64,000 nt of DNA from Mesorhizobium temperatum (GTDB lineage Bacteria; Pseudomonadota; Alphaproteobacteria; Rhizobiales; Rhizobiaceae), in NCBI RefSeq assembly GCF_002284575.1, contig NZ_NPKJ01000072.1, forward strand, positions 90,889 to 154,888, in the 5' to 3' direction. The position numbers and the translations under genes were made by a program. This document shows, one piece after another, positions 34,014-43,300 of the stretch; position 1 is the first letter of the stretch, and each line of letters begins with the position of its first letter. Under the pieces are notes generated by a model, which did no database searches, had not been told where the DNA came from, and saw nothing but the letters and a program-made list of their open reading frames with translations.

Positions 34014-35987
34014 ATGACAGATGACGAGTTCAGGCCGAAGCTCGGCAAAATTGGGTCACGCGGCTCGAAAGCCGGCAAGCGCTACGCCGGTCAGGTCCGG
34101 GCAGCGATCAACAGAGCAGGCGGCGGGCACCTGCGCGGCGGCCGTTTCACCGGAAGCCGGGCAGGTCGCGGCGGGGCGGCTGCGGCGCTGCTCAAATCAC
34201 GCGACAGATATGCTGCTTTTCGCCAGCGCCGGGTGATGGTCAAGGCCCGCATCGTCAAGCTCGCCGGAAAGGGCTTGGACGGAGCCCGTGCGCATCTGCG
34301 TTACATCCAGCGCGACGGCGTTACCCGGGAGGGTGAACCCGGCGAGCTCTACAGCGCCGAGAAAGACCGTGTGGATGGCAGCGACTTCCTCGACCGTGCG
34401 AACGGCGACCGCCATCAGCTCCGCTTCATAGTAGCACCCGAAGACGGCATCGAGTATGACGATCTCAAGCCGCTCACCCGGCGCCTTGTTGCGCAGATGG
34501 AGGAAGACCTCGGCACCGAGCTCGACTGGGTCGCCGTCGATCATTTCAACACCGGCCATCCCCACACCCACATCATCGTCCGCGGCAAGGATGACCGCGG
34601 CGAGAATCTCGTCATCGCGCGCGAGTACATTTCGAGTGGAATCCGGGAGCGGGCCGCCGAGCTGGTCAGCCTCGATCTCGGTCCGCGAACCGACCGCGAG
34701 ATCGAGCAACGCCTGTGTCAGGAAATGGAGCAGGAACGCTTCACCAGCATCGACCGGCAGCTGCTACGCATGCGCGATGGTGACGGCCTAGTCTCGCCGG
34801 ACGGCCGAGACGTGTTTCGGCAGACGCTGCACCAGGGCCGCCTGCGCAAGCTCGAACGGATGGGTCTGGCCGAGGAGACCAGTCCGGGTCGCTGGCGCCT
34901 GGACGATGAACTCGAAGCGACGCTGCGCCGCATCGGCGAGCGCGGCGATATCATCAAGACCATGCATCGCGAGCTGACCGGCAAGGGGCTCGCCCGCAGT
35001 GCCGCCGACTGCGTCATCCACGATTTATCCGGCGAGCCGGCTCAGCCTGTCGCCGGCCGTGTTGTTGCGCGCGGACTGGCCGACGAGACCAACGACCGGC
35101 ATTACCTTATCGTCGATGGCGTGGATGGCAGAACCCATTACATCGACATCGGCAAAGCCGAAGCCATTACCGAACCGATGCCCGATGGCTGCATCGTGCG
35201 GGTTACGCCGAGGAACACTGAACCCAGGCGAGTCGACCGCACAGTCGCCGAGATCGCCACGGTTTATGATGGCCGCTACGACGTCGATATCCATCTGAAG
35301 CATGATCCGTCGGCCACGGAGCGCTTCGCTGAAACCCATGTCCGTCGCCTGGAAGCAATCCGGCGCGCGAACGGCGGTGTGGAGCGCGAGCCGGACGGCA
35401 CCTGGATCATCGCACCGGATCATCTCAGCCGCGTGGCGGAATACGAGCGTCAGCGTGCCAGGGCTGTGCCCGTCACAGTCGACAAGCTCTCTTCATTGAA
35501 GCTGGAGCAGCAGGTCGGTTTCGACGGCGCCACATGGATCGACCGCGAGCTGGTCTCTGACAGACCTGAAACCTTGCACAGCTCGGGTTTCGGCCGTGAC
35601 GTGCGGGAGGCGCAAGCACGCCGGCGGCAGTGGCTGATTGCACAAGGGCTCGCGCGTGAAGAGCAGGATCGGATAGTCTACCGCGCCAACATGCTGGCGG
35701 TTCTGCGCCAGCGCGAGCTGATCCGCGTTGCCGGTCAGCTCTCGGAAGAACTAGGTCTGTCCTATGCCGAAGCGAGACCCGGAGACCGAGTAGAGGGCAC
35801 GCTCCGCCGCTCAGTTGAGCTCGCCAGTGGCAAATACGCCGTCATCGAGAAATCGCGTGAGTTTACGCTGGTGCCCTGGCGGCCGGTGCTTGACCGACAT
35901 GTCGGCAAGCAGGTTACCGGCTTTATGCGGGGGGAGGGGATTTCCTGGACGATCGGACGGCAGAGGAGTGGGCCCAGCGTTTCGTGA
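34014..35987 (+). CDS. VirD2-like relaxase (DUF3363)
   Basis: A 657-residue mobilisation relaxase that nicks oriT and pilots the strand. The N-terminal ~80 residues are basic. The relaxase core follows: ARAHLRYIQRDGVTREGEPG, then the metal-binding histidine motif DHFNTGHPHTHIIVRG at about 180-195. LVIAREYISSGIRERAAELV is typical of this branch. The C-terminal two thirds correspond to DUF3363, with a helical domain and an OB-like region. The catalytic tyrosine is probably Y95 or Y112 in the region before the histidine motif; I cannot decide. The gene follows a likely oriT, and no coupling protein (TraG/VirD4) gene is present in the window. Confidence 0.92.
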   Translation: MTDDEFRPKLGKIGSRGSKAGKRYAGQVRAAINRAGGGHLRGGRFTGSRAGRGGAAAALLKSRDRYAAFRQRRVMVKARIVKLAGKGLDGARAHLRYIQRDGVTREGEPGELYSAEKDRVDGSDFLDRANGDRHQLRFIVAPEDGIEYDDLKPLTRRLVAQMEEDLGTELDWVAVDHFNTGHPHTHIIVRGKDDRGENLVIAREYISSGIRERAAELVSLDLGPRTDREIEQRLCQEMEQERFTSIDRQLLRMRDGDGLVSPDGRDVFRQTLHQGRLRKLERMGLAEETSPGRWRLDDELEATLRRIGERGDIIKTMHRELTGKGLARSAADCVIHDLSGEPAQPVAGRVVARGLADETNDRHYLIVDGVDGRTHYIDIGKAEAITEPMPDGCIVRVTPRNTEPRRVDRTVAEIATVYDGRYDVDIHLKHDPSATERFAETHVRRLEAIRRANGGVEREPDGTWIIAPDHLSRVAEYERQRARAVPVTVDKLSSLKLEQQVGFDGATWIDRELVSDRPETLHSSGFGRDVREAQARRRQWLIAQGLAREEQDRIVYRANMLAVLRQRELIRVAGQLSEELGLSYAEARPGDRVEGTLRRSVELASGKYAVIEKSREFTLVPWRPVLDRHVGKQVTGFMRGEGISWTIGRQRSGPSVS

Positions 35988-36191
35988 GCTGGCTGCACGG
36001 AACCCTGTGCGCCGAAAGGGCGCTCCGTTGAGAGAAATAAGTTAGCCGGATAAATTAACTGAGACAGATTTCGAAAATAGCCAAACAGCTGATATTGCAA
36101 CATTATCGTTCGTTGTCCTGCTCCGACAGGCTGTGCGTTTTGGCGCGAAAATCATGGCGGAAAGCGCACGGGCGCTTTACCCTCCAAAACC

Positions 36192-37145
36192 ATGATTCGC
36201 CTCGATCCCGCGTCCGCCAGCCCCGCCGCGCCGCCGACCGTGCCGGCTTGGGCGCTCGCGCCCGGCCGTAACGCTTGCGACGCCGACGCGGCTTTCCGGG
36301 CCGGCGACGCCTTGGCGTCGCTCGACACGCTTGCCCGCGCGCAAGCCAGCTGGGCCGGCGCCTGGCGCCAGCGGCTGGCGCTTCGCTGTGCCGCCGCCAG
36401 CATGCGGCTCGTCGGCCGCTCCGAGGACGCGGCCGCCCTGCGCGATGCCTGGCACTTGCGCCCGCCCGGCACCGACCCCGGTCCAGCCGGCGCTATTTTT
36501 GGCGCCTGGCGGCAGCTGGCGCTGCAGCCGCCTGTCGCCACCGCCGATCGTTTGGCCAAGATCGTCGAGCTGCTCGGACTCCGTTGGGACGGTGCCGCGC
36601 TCGCAGCGCTTTGCGTGGAGGTCAATACCCTAGCGGAGTCGCAGCGGCCGGCGCCATTCGCCGCCGCGGCGATCGCCGCTCATGTCGTCGCTATGAGGCC
36701 GGATGCCGAGCTCTTTGCCTGGTGGCTGGCCGACGTGGTGCTGGCGCAAAGCCTGCGCTGGCCGCGGCCGCTACCGCTGCTGATCGCCCAGGCCTTTGGT
36801 CCGGCTTTTCGCCGCGAGGCCGGCGGCAAGCGCATTCGACCCGGCGAAAAAATTTTTGAGCGCGCGGTCTGCGTCGCGCTGGTCCAAGCGGCGGCGGAGG
36901 CCTGCCGGCTGGCCGCCGATTTGTCGCGTTGTGCCGAAAGGCTCATCGCCATCGCACCACAATTGCGCGCCAAGGGCGCCGGCGACGTGATCTTTTCGCT
37001 GCTCAACGAAGACGCCGTCTCCGGATCGCTGACGACCAAAAACCTGTCCCGCTTTGCGGCGCGACGCCTGTTCGAGCGGCTGCAACAACTCGATGCCGTG
37101 CGCGAGCTTTCCGGCCGCACTACTTTTCGGCTGTTTGGGCTTTAA
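36192..37145 (+). CDS. DUF1403 family protein
   Basis: A 317-residue, alanine-rich, mostly helical protein. The opening PAWALAPGRNACDADAAFRA and WRQRLALRCAAASMRLVGRS, then EDAAALRDAWHLRPPG, are the DUF1403 signature. The family occurs next to relaxase genes on rhizobial plasmids and islands; function is unknown. The ATG at 36192 has no strong ribosome binding site. It is two bases ahead of the ScpB-like gene, so the two form an operon. Confidence 0.88.
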   Translation: MIRLDPASASPAAPPTVPAWALAPGRNACDADAAFRAGDALASLDTLARAQASWAGAWRQRLALRCAAASMRLVGRSEDAAALRDAWHLRPPGTDPGPAGAIFGAWRQLALQPPVATADRLAKIVELLGLRWDGAALAALCVEVNTLAESQRPAPFAAAAIAAHVVAMRPDAELFAWWLADVVLAQSLRWPRPLPLLIAQAFGPAFRREAGGKRIRPGEKIFERAVCVALVQAAAEACRLAADLSRCAERLIAIAPQLRAKGAGDVIFSLLNEDAVSGSLTTKNLSRFAARRLFERLQQLDAVRELSGRTTFRLFGL

Positions 37146-37147
37146 CG

Positions 37148-37870
37148 ATGAGCGAAGCCGCTGCCCGCCGCAAGCCGAACGATCAGCCGGCGCTTCTGGA
37201 CACCGAGCTTGAGCACCTGCCGCCGGAGCTGCGCTGGCGCGAATGGATGGTCCGCGTCGAAGCGGTGATCTTTGCCGCCAGCGAACCGGTGACACGTAGT
37301 GTCCTCGCGCGGGTGGTGGGAAGAAACTGCAATCTCGAGCTGATCATCGACGACATCCGCGCCGAGCTCGCCGGCCGCCCCTATGAGCTGGTCGCGGTCG
37401 CCGGCGGCTGGCAACACAGGACCAAAAAAGCCTTTGCCGACGTCATCCGCTCCGCATTCGGCAGCACCGCGGGGCAGGGGTCGAAAGAATTGTCACAATC
37501 CGAAGCGCTGGTTTTGATGTGCATTGCCTACTTCCAGCCGATCACCCGTGGCGAGCTCTCCAGCTTCTTCGGCAAGGAGGTGTCGCGGGATCTGATCGGG
37601 GTGCTGCGCGCGCAGGAGCTCATCGCCTCGGGGCCGCGCAGCCCGCAGCCCGGGGCGCCCTACACCTATGTGACGACCAAAAATTTTCTGTCGCAGTTCG
37701 GGCTCGACACGTTGCGCCAGCTGCCGGATTTCGAGGCGCTCGAGGACGCAGGGCTGCTGTCGAAGGAGAAGCTGCTGGCCGGGGATATACCGATCGGTCT
37801 TGGCCGGGGGGAGGGCGACGGCGAAGAGGGCGAGCCAACGACAGGCGTCGTTGAGGATGAGGCGCTCTGA
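37148..37870 (+). CDS. ScpB-like (segregation and condensation protein B family) protein
   Basis: A 240-residue protein resembling ScpB, the winged-helix partner of SMC-ScpA. RVEAVIFAASEPVTRSVLAR and then YELVAVAGGWQHRTK, LSQSEALVLMCIAYFQPITR and YVTTKNFLSQFGLDTLRQLP match successive ScpB blocks in the first and second winged helix. The N-terminal and acidic C-terminal tails are extra. Element-borne ScpB-like genes are common beside DUF1403; they may aid segregation or maintenance. No scpA or smc gene is adjacent. Confidence 0.88.
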   Translation: MSEAAARRKPNDQPALLDTELEHLPPELRWREWMVRVEAVIFAASEPVTRSVLARVVGRNCNLELIIDDIRAELAGRPYELVAVAGGWQHRTKKAFADVIRSAFGSTAGQGSKELSQSEALVLMCIAYFQPITRGELSSFFGKEVSRDLIGVLRAQELIASGPRSPQPGAPYTYVTTKNFLSQFGLDTLRQLPDFEALEDAGLLSKEKLLAGDIPIGLGRGEGDGEEGEPTTGVVEDEAL

Positions 37871-37908
37871 ACTGATCGAAAAACAGGTTGCTTACGACAG
37901 CTAGCAAC

Positions 37909-38433
37909 TCAGGGCCAAGATGACTGGTCGTGCGGCAGCCGGTCATCGGGATCGTGAACCGCGACATGGTCGCCGTCGACAAGATTGGCCGGAAAGATCA
38001 CCAGATTGGTGCCGCCGGCGTGACGCAGCGACGGGAACAGGATGCCGCGAAGCCCGGCCGTGATGATCGGGTCCGCGAGCTTCCACGATGGCGGGATTTT
38101 TTTGTCGATGCGAGCGATCTGGCGCCAGGCACAATCCCATTCCTGCCAAGCGCTGTCCCAGATTTCCGGGTCGAATCCCTGCGAAAGGTCGGCCACCTCA
38201 GCGAGCGTGATCTTGTAGGCGGCAAGCGTTGCCGGCGGGACGATGCTGGCGCCCTGCTTGTATTCGTCAAGAGCCGTCTGGGTCGAACGGGACAGATAGA
38301 GTGCTTCGACGCCTGGCCGGTTGAAACGACCGCCGTCGATCGCCGCGCCTGCACCGCTGGTGGGCAGGAAAGCCCATTTGGGTGTCAGATAGCGATGGAA
38401 GATCTCGTCCGACCCGACGCGGGTGACTTTCAC
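37909..38433 (-). CDS. RES-domain toxin (NAD+-degrading), toxin-antitoxin system
   Basis: A 174-residue RES-family protein. The family's Arg-Glu-Ser region is present as GGRFNRPGVEALYLS, with the downstream Glu in TALDEYKQ, and an end-domain Asn/Thr stretch (GTNLVIFPANL). Characterised RES toxins degrade NAD+ and stop growth. The gene starts with GTG at 38433, overlapping the antitoxin stop (GTGA), so the toxin is made only with the antitoxin. It probably stabilises the mobile element. Confidence 0.9.
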   Translation of the reverse strand: MKVTRVGSDEIFHRYLTPKWAFLPTSGAGAAIDGGRFNRPGVEALYLSRSTQTALDEYKQGASIVPPATLAAYKITLAEVADLSQGFDPEIWDSAWQEWDCAWRQIARIDKKIPPSWKLADPIITAGLRGILFPSLRHAGGTNLVIFPANLVDGDHVAVHDPDDRLPHDQSSWP

Positions 38434-38837
38434 CCGCGCGCCCCGTTCTCGAGATCCCGGATGAAGGCCAGGACTGCTTCGACCTGGCCGTCCGCGACGA
38501 GTTCGGCCGCCGTGCGATGGCCATAGTCGGCGATCGGCTCATTGCGATACCAGTAGATTGCCTTGTCGACGTCGCTGGTGAGCTCCGTCGCGGCCGAGAT
38601 CACCTTCACCATCTCGCGCATCCGGCCCTGCAGGCGCTCAGATGAGGGATTGCGCAGCGTGTTGCGATGGACGCCGGTCAATTGCGCCAGATTGGCCACC
38701 TTCACGCCAAGCGCCTGCGACAGGCGTTTCGGCGAGATATAAGGCGTGCGCGGCTCCTGAAGGCTATCGACAAAGCCTGAGATCGCGGTGGAATGTGCGA
38801 GCTGTGCGTGGGCCACGGCAAATCTTCGACCTCTCAT
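38430..38837 (-). CDS. Xre/MbcA/ParS-type antitoxin
   Basis: A 135-residue antitoxin paired with the RES toxin. It has an Xre-like DNA-binding part (YISPKRLSQALGVKVANLAQ followed by LTGVHRNTLRN) and the C-terminal toxin-binding domain, recognisable by AIYWYRNEPIADYGHRTAAE and the closing AVLAFIRDLENG. The ATG at 38837 is chosen; a TTG at 38861 would place eight codons across the operator. Two direct repeats overlap the start, which implies autorepression. Confidence 0.9.
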   Translation of the reverse strand: MRGRRFAVAHAQLAHSTAISGFVDSLQEPRTPYISPKRLSQALGVKVANLAQLTGVHRNTLRNPSSERLQGRMREMVKVISAATELTSDVDKAIYWYRNEPIADYGHRTAAELVADGQVEAVLAFIRDLENGARG

Positions 38838-38855
38838 ATGCACAATATATGCACA
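38836..38855 (-). promoter_or_regulatory. Operator of the RES/Xre pair
   Basis: The 9-base word ATATGCACA occurs at 38836-38844 and again at 38847-38855, spaced one helical turn (11 bp) apart and touching the antitoxin start codon. This is a likely binding site for the Xre antitoxin complex. Confidence 0.55.
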
Positions 38856-39142
38856 TTCCAACGCATAGCAAGTGAACAGTGGCCTGGCGCCTTCCAGCGA
38901 CCTGTTTGTCCTTCCTCATCCTCGCAGCGGTTGCCGGCTGGCGGCAGCAATGCGCCTCAAGTCGGACGCTGGCCGGACCATGGTGGCGCCGTAAAGCGGA
39001 CGTGCGACACGACGCAGAGGCGACGCTGTCCGGCGACAGCGACGTAAGGATGCGACCGGCGACGAAGGGAACACCCTTCGAAGTAATTCCACTTCCCGCG
39101 GACGCCTTGTACGAGTAAGTTAGACTGAGGTACTGAGGCGCT

Positions 39143-40317
39143 CTAGAAACGTTCGCCAGGTGTGGCAGCTGGAGACGGATTTCCGAAATTGGCCGATAGC
39201 TGTTCCGCAATATCGCTGTAGGTACCCGCTTTCTCCACATCACGGGTGAGGGACGCAAACGTCTCCGATTTCTGCCGGGCTAGTCGGAAAGCTTCATGGG
39301 TGCGCTTGTCGACATAAGTGACGTCGGCATAGGCTGAGAGACAGGCAAGGTGCCGGTCGTTCAATTCGCTCCCGTCCCATTTCCGCGTATCCGGGTGGAA
39401 TCTCCTGATGGCGTTGGAAATGATGCCGGACGGCAGGCGGTCCTCCTTCACCCTCGCTATGACGTCCGGAAGCGAGAGGCGGAGTCTTTCGTTCAGCACG
39501 CCCAATTTCTTTCGAAACGTGGCCATATCGCCGACATCGGCAACCGTTGTGTCGGGACCAACCTCGGACAAGTCGACACCGACGGCCTCTAATATTCGCA
39601 AGGCTGGATTGTCAGTGTGGATCATGCCTGTATGGCGCCGGACTTCTTCCAGAAATTCTCGTGACGCCAGTTCGGGGTCAGGGATACGCTCGTCCCCACG
39701 CTCCTGGATATCCGCCGCAAGACGGCCTTGCAGATGCCGAAACTGCAGTTTCATGTCGTCCGGTGTGCGAAGCCGCTCTTTGAGGAGGTCAACGATCTTC
39801 GCATCGGAATTGTCTGCGAAACCGGATTTCGATATTGCAATCACCTCCTGGCTTCGTTGTTCCCCCTCGATGAAACCAGCGCGGAGTGCCGACCAGTTTT
39901 CCAGGAAGGGCCGAACGAGATCGGCGCCGCTGGCGAGCCGAAACATGCTCTTGGCAACTGTGTTGCGCACCGCCACGGCATCCGCTGCCTTATTCTCGAA
40001 CGCCGACGCAACTTCAAATGCTTGCAGGTCAAGGATTGAACCAATCAAGTCGTCTTTTCGGTACGAGGCGATGGTAGCGACCATTGGAGTGATTGAAGAT
40101 AGGCGACGCGCTGCGCCACCACATCCTCGCCTCGATGCGAGAACAGCTCTTCGAAGTGATGCCAACAAAGCAGCAGCACTCCACCGCTTTCTTCGAAGCC
40201 TTTTCCGAAAGCCGCAGCACGCTGGCGACGCGCGCTATCCTTGCTCGCTTTGTCTTCCGCGACCTTACCAAGATGCGAGGAATCCAGAGCAACGAATTTC
40301 GGCCGAATTAGCAGCAT
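39143..40317 (-). pseudogene. PIN-like nuclease gene with a frameshift, third gene of the STAND operon
   Basis: From ATG 40317 the first frame gives RPKFVALDSSHLGKVAEDKA and GVLLLCWHHFEELFSHRGED, then loses the frame near 40075-40100. The next frame continues VATIASYRKDDLIGSILDLQ and runs to 39143, ending with ELNDRHLACLSAYADVTYVD and KRTHEAF. The spaced acidic residues (D near the start, E in the second block, paired D at the end in a NDR...AYADV.YVDKR setting) are those of PIN-like RNases, so I infer a ~390-residue nuclease or its remnant. It starts 13 bp after the STAND gene. A one-base error in the sequence would restore a full gene. Confidence 0.65.
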
Positions 40318-40330
40318 GGGTTGGTCATGT

Positions 40331-43300
40331 TCATTCGAAGCGACCGCTCTCCGCCCGGTCTTCCTCCAACTCGTCCCGTCGTTCTTTGGCTATCGTTGCG
40401 GCAAGCTTGGCGCGCGTTTCCTTAACGGCCGCGATTAGGCCCGGGTTAGGCCCGGTCTCAAGCCGGTCGAGCAAGCGGAGTCGAATTTCGCATTCTGTCG
40501 CAAACGACCCTTCAAAGCTTCTTGGCCAGAGGTTTATCGCTTGGAATACCGCGATCGGGTCAGGCGCGCGCTCCAGAAGCGCTTTGATGATTGGCCGCCA
40601 TTCCAGATCTGCCTTGTCATCGGAGCGGGTGAACAACTGGGCGACGGCAGCGGCAAAGGGATAGCGCAGTTCCGGGTCGGCCGCGCACCATTCCAAGATG
40701 ACGTCATCTGAAACCACACTGACGGGATTTGGATGGCCGTGCATCACATCCTGGACGATATCGATATTGTTCTCGCGATCCTGGTCGCTACCCGCAGCAA
40801 GCTCATCCAGCATGGTTGCAGGTTGGGTCTTGAATAGACCCTGCAAGAAATCGTCGTGGTCCCAGGCATAGACATCGTGTTTCTCAATCGCCGTTTTGAG
40901 GTCGCGCCATGCCCTGCGCGCAACGGGAGCGCCCTCCGGTCCGTTTAGGCAGGTCCTCGCAATAACGCCCAGTGTGTGGTCACTGCGATCAATACGCCTG
41001 GAGTCTGGCTCGAACGTATGCCGGCTAAGAAGAATGCGGCCAGCCTCAAGCGTTTCAGGCAGTGGCTTTCGCCCTGCGCTGCCGTCCGAATGGAGCCGCA
41101 TCAAAAGGATTTGCAGGGCGATGGGATTGCCGTCGCGTTTGGCGCCAATCGCAACTACCAGATCACGAAATGCAGGTCCCGGAATTGGATCACAGACGCG
41201 CCCGCCAACCAGAACGAAGAAGTCATGGGTGGTGGCCTTGCCAAGCTCTAAGGCGCGATGGAGGCGACCAACACCTGCCTCGTCGATCGTGACGCTCGCC
41301 TGAAGATCGACTAGCCATTTGCCGAGCACGGCATCTTCTACGGCTTCGTCAAGGAATACCTGTGTTGCCGTGGGGTCCTTTGTTTGGAGCCCATTTAGGA
41401 AACCACGTAGCAGTTGCACATTTGGCTGTTCCGCTGAAGCCACTTGAGCGGCCAATCGCTTCCACATGATGCGCGGTTCGTCTGCGCCCAGGGCAAGTCC
41501 CTGCCCAAATTCGAAAAGCCGCCCATGGCCGCCAATGAGTTCCGGAAGGAGTGTGGCGAGCACCTTTTCGTCGGCAGCGACTTCTTTTCCAAATTCCACA
41601 ACAGCCTCGGCGACGCGCTTCAGCCGCTCGACAATGTCCATTTCGTCATCATCCTCGAAGTCATCAAGGCTGCCGCCTCTTTCTCCGAGCACGATTCCCC
41701 GCACGCTATCGATCAAGTCCTTCGGTCTTAGAAATTCCCCCAGTTTGGTAAGGCGTTGCAGTGCCCCGGTATCCAGCATTTTTGCGCTATATCGCCGTGT
41801 TTGCCGCGTTGCGATCCAACCCTCGCGCCAGAAACCGTCCTTGGCGATTGCCCTGGAAACGCGCTCCAGCGTGTCGAACTGGCCCGCATTCGCCCACAGG
41901 CCCCGAAATTTACGGGCGATGCTTTTCTGTACACGCGCTCTGACTTTGCTGTCGTGTAGAGCGAAAAATTCTGCTGTTCTAAGAACATTGACAAACCACT
42001 GATCGTACTCGGCTTTGCTCTTCGGATGGTATCCATAGTCACGCGAGCGCGCGCCGAACTCAAAACTGGAATAGGGCCTGAATTGCTCGGTCGTCATCAT
42101 GGCTTCCAACGCCTTGACGCCGAGATGGCATTCAACCGGTTTGTCTGATTTTAGAAGTTCTGTCGCTGCGTCGAGGCGCATCGACAACGGTGCGTGGGTC
42201 GCGGAAAAAGCGACGTAGAAGAGGGGCGCGATTGCCTTCTCGGCGTCGCTCTCAACCACCTCACCATGCATGCCTGCGAACTTGCACAACAGTGCCACAG
42301 AACGTTTGAACAATTCAGCGTCATAGGCGAGCGCATGCAACAGCCGGATAAGAGGTGCGCCGGCCAGCAGCGTATCCCCGTCTGCATTGGCGAAGCTATT
42401 CTCAAGCGCGGAAAGTGTTGCTCGAGGCTGTACCGGCGCGACGTTTTCAAGCATCGCGTGGCCAAGCGGATTTAGATTCGACACATCGGAAAGAAGGCCG
42501 CCCGGTGCAAGCCAGCCTTTCGCAATCGTCTGCGCCTCCTTGCTGCTGTCGAGGTAGCCAAGACGGCGCGAGAAAGAGCGCAACAGGCGTTCCGATGACC
42601 CATTCACGATCGCGGCTTCGATAACGGAATAGGGGATATTCTGAAGAGCCAGCTCCGCTAGCCGATTTGCGATGGCGTGCGGCAAGATCGCGCGCCATTC
42701 CCCACGCTTTTGCAAAAGATCGCGCCGCTTTAGTTCGGCCGCCGCAGTGAATACCTGCTGTGCGGTCTTGCCGATCAACCCGCCGAGCACGGGCAGTTCC
42801 GCATTTTCGCCCGTCAGGTCTTCCCCCTGAAATGAGTAAATCAGCGAACAAGCTTCCGCGATTTGCAACAGCCCTGCATCATGCTCGTGGCGTTGCTGGA
42901 AGAGACGCTTGAACAGTTCGGTGTGAGTGAGGCCAGAGACCGTCTCCGTTTTCTTTACTGTACTCGCAAGTGCAAGCGCTATCCGCGCGTTGCCACCGGA
43001 AAACTCGGCAATCCTGCGGCTATCGAGCTGTGATAAGTCCGGGAAGCGCCCCGCCACCAATTTTGCGATCAAAGGCACCGACGATGTTTCCAGCGAGAAA
43101 ACGTCTGTGCCTTCTGGCTGGTCCTCGCGGATGTCATATTCAACGGTGATGGCGCTGACCGTTGAGCCCGCGGCGCGCACGACCTCCGATAGGTGCCTGT
43201 GCGTTTCCGGAGGGCAATTATCGATCACCAAAATCGCGCGCGTGCCGGCCGCGATCAGGTCGGAGGCAAGGCCCTTGGGTTGTGGATCAGGCGCATCTGC

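Noticed and set aside
38870..39142. Possible CRISPR or phage attachment site at the defence-cargo border
   Set aside because: No regularly spaced repeats and no tRNA or integrase nearby.
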